This document shows, one piece after another, positions 6,909 to 10,960 of a DNA stretch of 10,960 bases (the stretch's first letter is position 1; every line of letters begins with the position of its first letter). The stretch lies in assembly GCA_026984415.1 (NCBI GenBank), contig JALSSE010000265.1, forward strand, positions 1-10,960, in the 5' to 3' direction. Position numbers and translations under genes: made by a program. The notes beneath the pieces were generated by a model. It did not search any database, was not told the origin of the DNA, and saw only the letters and a list, made by a program, of their open reading frames with translations. Source of the stretch: Hydrogenothermaceae bacterium. GTDB lineage: Bacteria; Aquificota; Aquificae; Hydrogenothermales; Hydrogenothermaceae.

Positions 6909-7966
6909 AAGAAATATTAAAATATATCAAAAAAAATACCCTTGCATATATGTCTCTTTATATACTTGTCATACTTTATTTTCTTGCAATTTTTGCAGAT
7001 TTTATATCTCCATATCCTTACGATATTCAACACAGGGACACACCTTACCATCCTCCAACACAAATTCATTTTTTTGATAAAACAGGAAAATTTCATATAA
7101 GACCGTTTGTGTATAGGTATAAATTAGTAGACCCTGTCTTTAAAATATATAAGGTGGATAAAGATAAAACCTATCCCATACACTTTTTTATAAAGGGAGA
7201 AAAACATTATTTATTAGGTTTGATACCTACAGATATTCACCTTTTTGGAGTTAAAGGTGAAGGTAAGATTTTTCTTTTAGGTGCAGACCATTTAGGAAGG
7301 GATATTTTTTCAAGGCTTCTTTATGGTTCAAGGGTCAGTTTATCAATTGGTTTAGTTGGAGTACTCTTATCTTTTTCTCTTGGTTCTATTATTGGAGGAA
7401 TATCAGGTTATTTTGGTGGAAAAGTAGATAATCTTTTAATGAGATTATCAGAAATTGTTATGTCTTTTCCCGGCTTTTACCTTATGCTTGCTTTAAGGGC
7501 TATATTCCCTATTACCTTATCATCAGTTCAGGTTTATTTTTTGATAGTTGTTATTTTGTCATTTATTGGATGGGCTGGACTTGCCCGTGTAATCAGAGGT
7601 ATGGTTCTGTCAATAAGAGAACAGGATTTTGTTATTGCTGCAAAGAGTTATGGTGCTTCTTCTTTTAGGATAATAACAAAACATATAATTCCAAATACCT
7701 TTTCTTATCTTCTTATTGCTGCTACCCTTTCTATTCCTGGATATATTTTAGGGGAAAGTGCATTATCTCTTTTAGGGCTTGGTATTCAGGAACCTTATGC
7801 AAGCTGGGGAAATATGCTTTCTGCTGCAAGGAGTATTACTGCTATATCATCCTATCCTTGGATACTTGCACCTGGAATAGCTATATTCATAACTATTTTA
7901 GCTTTTAATCTTCTTGGTGATGCCCTCAGAGATGCTTTAGACCCGAAACTCAGGAAAATGCTTTAA
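6905..7966 (+). CDS. dppC: ABC transporter permease, DppC/OppC family with enlarged periplasmic segment
   Basis: A 353-residue partner permease to the DppB-type protein. After a first helix (about residues 15-33, ending ADFISPYPYD) there is an extracytoplasmic insert of roughly 90 residues (about 35-125) with HPPTQIHFFD, IRPFVYRYKLVDP and YPIHFFIKGEKHYLLGLIP, then the conserved LLGADHLGRDIFSRLLYGSR, which normally follows the first helix much sooner in DppC. Further helices lie at about 145-168, 183-203, 208-231, 266-288 and 318-340. The EAA loop DFVIAAKSYGASSFRIITKHIIPNT is at 241-265, and the end NLLGDALRDALDPKLRK is typical. The insert recalls YejE-like and other OppC subtypes, so it is probably a subfamily trait. 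ATGA overlap with the diguanylate cyclase gene; only a weak GTGGG upstream. It is the last gene of the operon and its stop abuts the convergent torD-like stop with no spacer and no visible terminator. Confidence 0.9.
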   Translation: MKEILKYIKKNTLAYMSLYILVILYFLAIFADFISPYPYDIQHRDTPYHPPTQIHFFDKTGKFHIRPFVYRYKLVDPVFKIYKVDKDKTYPIHFFIKGEKHYLLGLIPTDIHLFGVKGEGKIFLLGADHLGRDIFSRLLYGSRVSLSIGLVGVLLSFSLGSIIGGISGYFGGKVDNLLMRLSEIVMSFPGFYLMLALRAIFPITLSSVQVYFLIVVILSFIGWAGLARVIRGMVLSIREQDFVIAAKSYGASSFRIITKHIIPNTFSYLLIAATLSIPGYILGESALSLLGLGIQEPYASWGNMLSAARSITAISSYPWILAPGIAIFITILAFNLLGDALRDALDPKLRKML

Positions 7967-8608
7967 TTAGCTCACTTCTTCTTTTTCTAAAGTTTCACAT
8001 AAGTAATCATAGTCAGATAAGATGAATTCTAAAGAAGTTTCTGCTACATCGTAGTAAAAAGGTGTTTCTGCCATATCCCTTGCTGCCATAAGGTAAATTG
8101 GACCCCAGTTAGCTAAATGTTCTTCCATAAATTTCTTTTGAATTTCTAATATTTTTCTTGCTTCTTCATAATTTTCCCTTGCATAAGCATTCAGTTCTTC
8201 CTGTGCTAAGTTCATCATAAATTCCATTTCAACTGCAATATGGTCAGGGGATAAAGCACGGGTTTTATTTAAATCTATTGAGTATCCGTGTTCTCTATAA
8301 AATACAAGGGTTGGATTTGTGATTGTTGGGTTTATATGTCCTTCTTCTTGCATAAAAACAGATTCATAAGGATAAACATTAAGTAAAAATATAGAGGTAA
8401 AATCTACATTTAAATCTTCTTCTATTAAATCTTTTATATCTTTTTCTTTTAGCTTATCCCATTCTTTTGTATTTGGAAATAAATCCAATAAGTCTTCGTT
8501 ATTAATAATTTTTTCAAAAGTAAATGGGTCAATTTCCTCTATTAAAAGTCTGGATAACAATCCATACATATTTATTCTTGCCTGTGTTTCTGTAATTCTA
8601 TCTTCCAT
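7967..8608 (-). CDS. TorD/DmsD-family molybdoenzyme maturation chaperone
   Basis: A 213-residue, largely helical, acidic cytoplasmic protein of the size usual for the TorD family, which binds the apo catalytic subunit of Mo-bisMGD oxidoreductases, protects it during cofactor insertion and coordinates export. Family landmarks are visible: NVYPYESVF (77-85, the Y-P-x-E-S-x-F motif), FYREHGYSID (103-112), the signature PDHIAVEMEFM (121-131), EHLANWGP (163-170) and TPFYYDVAE (182-190). Start supported by AGGAGTT upstream. It lies directly downstream of the molybdopterin oxidoreductase gene on the same strand but behind a terminator and its own promoter, so the chaperone is probably expressed independently as well as by read-through. 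The client is inferred to be that enzyme. Confidence 0.88.
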   Translation of the reverse strand: MEDRITETQARINMYGLLSRLLIEEIDPFTFEKIINNEDLLDLFPNTKEWDKLKEKDIKDLIEEDLNVDFTSIFLLNVYPYESVFMQEEGHINPTITNPTLVFYREHGYSIDLNKTRALSPDHIAVEMEFMMNLAQEELNAYARENYEEARKILEIQKKFMEEHLANWGPIYLMAARDMAETPFYYDVAETSLEFILSDYDYLCETLEKEEVS

Positions 8609-8653
8609 TTATAACTCCTGAGGATATTTGTTTATTTTAAATAAGATATGCAA

Positions 8654-8683
8654 ATAATCGCATTTTTAAATACTGATTGTCAA
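8654..8683 (-). promoter_or_regulatory. Sigma70-type promoter for the TorD-like gene
   Basis: On the minus strand a perfect TTGACA (8683-8678) is followed after 18 bases by GATTAT (8659-8654; 4 of 6 matches to TATAAT). Transcription would begin near 8647, giving a leader of about 39 bases containing AGGAGTT before ATG 8608. ATGC and GCAT half-sites eight bases apart straddle the -10 box and could be a small operator; that is weak. Confidence 0.55.
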
Positions 8684-8730
8684 GGAAATTACTATTTTTT
8701 AAACCTACCTGAAAAGATAAATTTAAAAAA

Positions 8731-8755
8731 TAGAGGGGCAAAAAGCCCCTTTTAT
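8731..8755. terminator. Bidirectional intrinsic terminator after the molybdoenzyme gene
   Basis: AGGGGC (8734-8739) and GCCCCT (8745-8750) form a six-pair GC-rich stem with an AAAAA loop. T-rich tracts follow on both strands (TTTATTTTATT on plus; CTATTTTTT on minus). It sits ten bases past the molybdoenzyme stop codon and separates it from the TorD-like gene's promoter. On the plus strand it could also stop read-through from the ABC/c-di-GMP operon. Confidence 0.8.
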
Positions 8756-8759
8756 TTTA

Positions 8760-10960
8760 TTATTCTCCGTGTTCACCTTCAAAACCTGGCATTCTATAAG
8801 CAGAATCTGTGTGAGGATACCAAGGTCTTGGCATCCATTTAGGTCTTCTTAAACTATTAGGTCCAGGAGCAGGTCTTGTTAGTTCATCTCTCCATGCCTG
8901 ATATACCTTAAATGTTTTTGAAGTATCAACTACGACATCACCGATTTTATCATCTGGACCAGCTTTTTCTAATAGTACTTTTTTATGCCAGCACTGCATA
9001 CCTGAAAGTGGGTCTGGATTTGGTGGGAATACAGCATTTTGCCATACTCCAGTAGTTCCTTTCCACCATACATCTTTGATATCTTTGTTAAATTCTTCAT
9101 AAGGCCATTTTAACCATTTTTCATTGTGTGTCTTCTTTATTTCTCTTGGAAGTGTTCCTTCTACTGTTCTCATGCTCCATGCACTACCATTTCTCTTTAT
9201 GTCAACTTTAACAGAACCAAATGTCATAACTCCAAGAGGTTGATTAAATCCATCAATTTTAACTTTGTCTACAACTCTCCATCTACCCTGGTGGTGAGAA
9301 CATGCAACAACACCAGGTCTTATTGCTTCTGTAGGCATTGCCATTCCTACAAAATATCCAGTTTCTATTCCTGTTAGTGTGTCAACTACTCTTACTTTTA
9401 CAGGCTCGCCTCTTTTAATTCCTAATCTTTCAGCATCTTTTTTGTAAATCCATACAGGATTATGGTTTTGTGAAATTTCCATTAACCATTTTGCATTTAC
9501 TGAACGGGTATGAATATTGTAAACAAGTCTAAATATTGGATTAAGGGCGAATGCATTTTCCTCTTTCATATAAGAATGATGTACATGGGTTAGTATATGT
9601 ACCCATTTGTTTCTTTGTTCTTTTGTAACAGGATATATTGGAATTGCATATTCAGGCCAATGGAATTCAACTAAAGTTTTAGAGTAGTATTCAAGGTGTC
9701 CGGTTGGAGTATGGAAACCTTTTAGATATTTTCCATCTTTCTTGACTGCAAGAACATGTCTTTCTGAATGGTATTTTTTAGCATTGTTGTGTTTTAGGAA
9801 TACTGCACCGTTTTCATCTATGTCACATTCAGAAAGTGGTATCCATTTTCCTTTTACTTTTATTGCATCTTTTACTGGGTCATATGGAACTTCCCTTTCC
9901 ATAACATTATACACATTTGTTTCTTCAGTCCATGCTCCTCTATCCCTCATATATTCATAAGGAGTAACTCCGAGTTTTTCACAAACTTTTCTTAAGTTAG
10001 GTAATGTTCCAAAAGCTGCGTCATACCATTCTTCAACTGTTACAGGTTTACCTGGATTTTTCTTAGATTCCCAGTATTTTCTTATTCCTAAAGAACCATC
10101 TGGGTCAATTGCAAATGCAAGGTTTATCCAAAACTCATCATCTTCCCAAACTTCACCGAGTCCTACTTTCTTGTGTGCTTCTAAAGTAGCTCTCCATGGT
10201 ATTTCAGGTTTCCAACCCATTTTCTTAAGAGCAACTCTTAAAACAGGTTGTCTGAATGCTGTCCATCTTTCAGGTTTAGTTTCTGCTGTCTGGTTATCAT
10301 GTCTTTCACCAGCAAGTCCAACTGGAAGTATGTAGTCAACATGCCAGCTTGTTTCAGACCATGTTGGAGATAAATGTATAGTTAATCCAAATTTATTTTC
10401 ATCTGTTAAAGCCTCAATCCATCTAAATCCATCTGGGTTTGTCCAGACAGGGTTATACATTCTACCAAACCATACTTCTATTTTATCTGGTATTTTAAGA
10501 CCTCTTTTCTCCCATTTCTTTCTCCATTCTTCATCAGAAAGAAGGTGAGGTAAGATTATACTTAATTCGTATGCTGATATAGGCCATTCAGGAGGCCAGA
10601 GTATTTCACTCCAAGCATCAACTGGTTCTGGTTTATTTGCCATAGTTGAAGCACCACCATTATTACCAACACCAAGACCATGCCAGTGATGCCATCCTGT
10701 TCCACCAACTCCACCTATGGAACCTGTTATAGCAAGTAGAAAGTTTCCAGTTCTACCGGCATTCATCCATCCACCACGGTTTCCTGCTGCCTGTGCTCTC
10801 CAGAAGTAAGATGTAATTCTATCTCCAGCCCAAAGTATCATTTCATACAGTTTTTCTAATCTGTCAACTGGAACTTTTGTTTCTTCTGCAGCCCATTCAA
10901 ATGTATAAGGTTTATATATCTCTTTTAACACTGATATAAAGTCATCAAAGTTTTTACTTT
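8760..10960 (-). CDS. Molybdopterin oxidoreductase large (catalytic) subunit, C-terminal ~732 residues (runs off right edge)
   Basis: The frame is open to the right edge. A GTG at 10931 is internal, since nine sense codons precede it in the window, so this is a partial gene. It belongs to the Mo-bisMGD (CISM/DMSO reductase) family. Visible parts, counting from the GTG: the end of the second MGD-binding core with GNRGGWMNAGRTGNF (50-64), ITGSIGGVGGTGWHHWHGLG (68-87), SPTWSETSWHVDYILPVG (188-205) and ERHDNQTAETKPERW (209-223), and a C-terminal molybdopterin-binding domain with NPVWIYKKDAERLGIKRGEPV, RPGVVACSHHQGRWR and a long Trp/Pro-rich tail. The iron-sulfur cysteines, Mo ligand and Tat signal lie outside. 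The ERHDNQ and SHHxGRWR patterns remind me of SoeA-type sulfite dehydrogenase and related sulfur/arsenic enzymes; substrate unproven (polysulfide, thiosulfate, sulfite or arsenic remain possible). A terminator follows the stop, and a TorD-type chaperone lies downstream. Electron-transfer subunits are not downstream, so they would be encoded upstream. Confidence 0.88.
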   Translation of the reverse strand, partial: SKNFDDFISVLKEIYKPYTFEWAAEETKVPVDRLEKLYEMILWAGDRITSYFWRAQAAGNRGGWMNAGRTGNFLLAITGSIGGVGGTGWHHWHGLGVGNNGGASTMANKPEPVDAWSEILWPPEWPISAYELSIILPHLLSDEEWRKKWEKRGLKIPDKIEVWFGRMYNPVWTNPDGFRWIEALTDENKFGLTIHLSPTWSETSWHVDYILPVGLAGERHDNQTAETKPERWTAFRQPVLRVALKKMGWKPEIPWRATLEAHKKVGLGEVWEDDEFWINLAFAIDPDGSLGIRKYWESKKNPGKPVTVEEWYDAAFGTLPNLRKVCEKLGVTPYEYMRDRGAWTEETNVYNVMEREVPYDPVKDAIKVKGKWIPLSECDIDENGAVFLKHNNAKKYHSERHVLAVKKDGKYLKGFHTPTGHLEYYSKTLVEFHWPEYAIPIYPVTKEQRNKWVHILTHVHHSYMKEENAFALNPIFRLVYNIHTRSVNAKWLMEISQNHNPVWIYKKDAERLGIKRGEPVKVRVVDTLTGIETGYFVGMAMPTEAIRPGVVACSHHQGRWRVVDKVKIDGFNQPLGVMTFGSVKVDIKRNGSAWSMRTVEGTLPREIKKTHNEKWLKWPYEEFNKDIKDVWWKGTTGVWQNAVFPPNPDPLSGMQCWHKKVLLEKAGPDDKIGDVVVDTSKTFKVYQAWRDELTRPAPGPNSLRRPKWMPRPWYPHTDSAYRMPGFEGEHGE

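Noticed and set aside
8648..8842. 64-codon plus-strand ORF between the TorD-like gene and the Mo enzyme
   Set aside because: It has no Shine-Dalgarno, runs through the bidirectional terminator and the torD-like promoter, and ends inside the Mo enzyme gene; the translation shows no domain-like pattern.
9126..9377. 83-codon plus-strand ORF inside the Mo enzyme gene
   Set aside because: Antisense shadow of conserved molybdopterin-binding coding sequence, with no ribosome site.
10929..10931. GTG as the real start of the Mo enzyme
   Set aside because: The frame stays open upstream to the window edge, no ribosome site precedes it, and the encoded part begins in the middle of the MGD-binding core, so the gene is simply truncated by the window.

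Overview
The window is AT-rich (about two thirds A+T by eye) bacterial chromosome. Gene content and protein style point to a low-GC thermophilic chemolithoautotroph of the Aquificales, most likely Hydrogenothermaceae (Sulfurihydrogenibium/Persephonella type). This is inference: the clues are a short stand-alone citryl-CoA lyase-type protein (reductive TCA cycle), a molybdopterin oxidoreductase with a TorD-type chaperone (respiratory sulfur/nitrogen/arsenic chemistry), Lys/Glu/Ile-rich proteins and strong AGA/AAA codon use. There are no tRNA, rRNA, CRISPR or IS signatures, and no gene-free stretch longer than about 150 bp.

Layout. (1) 1-1214, minus strand: a citryl-CoA lyase-type gene, an intrinsic terminator, then the first 139 codons of a membrane sensor kinase of NtrY type running off the left edge. 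(2) 1334-2164, plus: a divergent SIR2-family NAD-dependent deacylase. (3) 2171-3199, minus: an unrecognised cysteine-containing lipoprotein. (4) 3314-7966, plus: a tightly overlapping four-gene operon: DppB-type ABC permease, TM1410/GH114-type putative glycoside hydrolase lipoprotein, triple-PAS GGDEF diguanylate cyclase, DppC-type ABC permease. (5) 7967-10960, minus: the 3' 2.2 kb of a molybdopterin oxidoreductase large subunit, a bidirectional terminator, a consensus-like promoter, and a TorD-family chaperone.

Most interesting part. The two permease subunits of one oligopeptide-type ABC importer are separated by an extracytoplasmic sugar-hydrolase-like lipoprotein and a c-di-GMP synthase. 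All junctions are 1-4 nt stop/start overlaps, so the four proteins are probably made together. GH114-like domains and c-di-GMP both occur in Pel-type exopolysaccharide systems, so the cluster could link uptake of a peptide or glycan fragment to surface polysaccharide handling and c-di-GMP signalling. That function is inference. No substrate-binding protein or ATPase gene is visible.

The metabolic genes at the two ends fit an autotroph: the lyase would release acetyl-CoA from citryl-CoA, and the Mo enzyme with its chaperone would belong to energy metabolism. The Mo enzyme's N-terminal half, with the FeS and Mo ligands, lies outside the window, so its substrate cannot be fixed.
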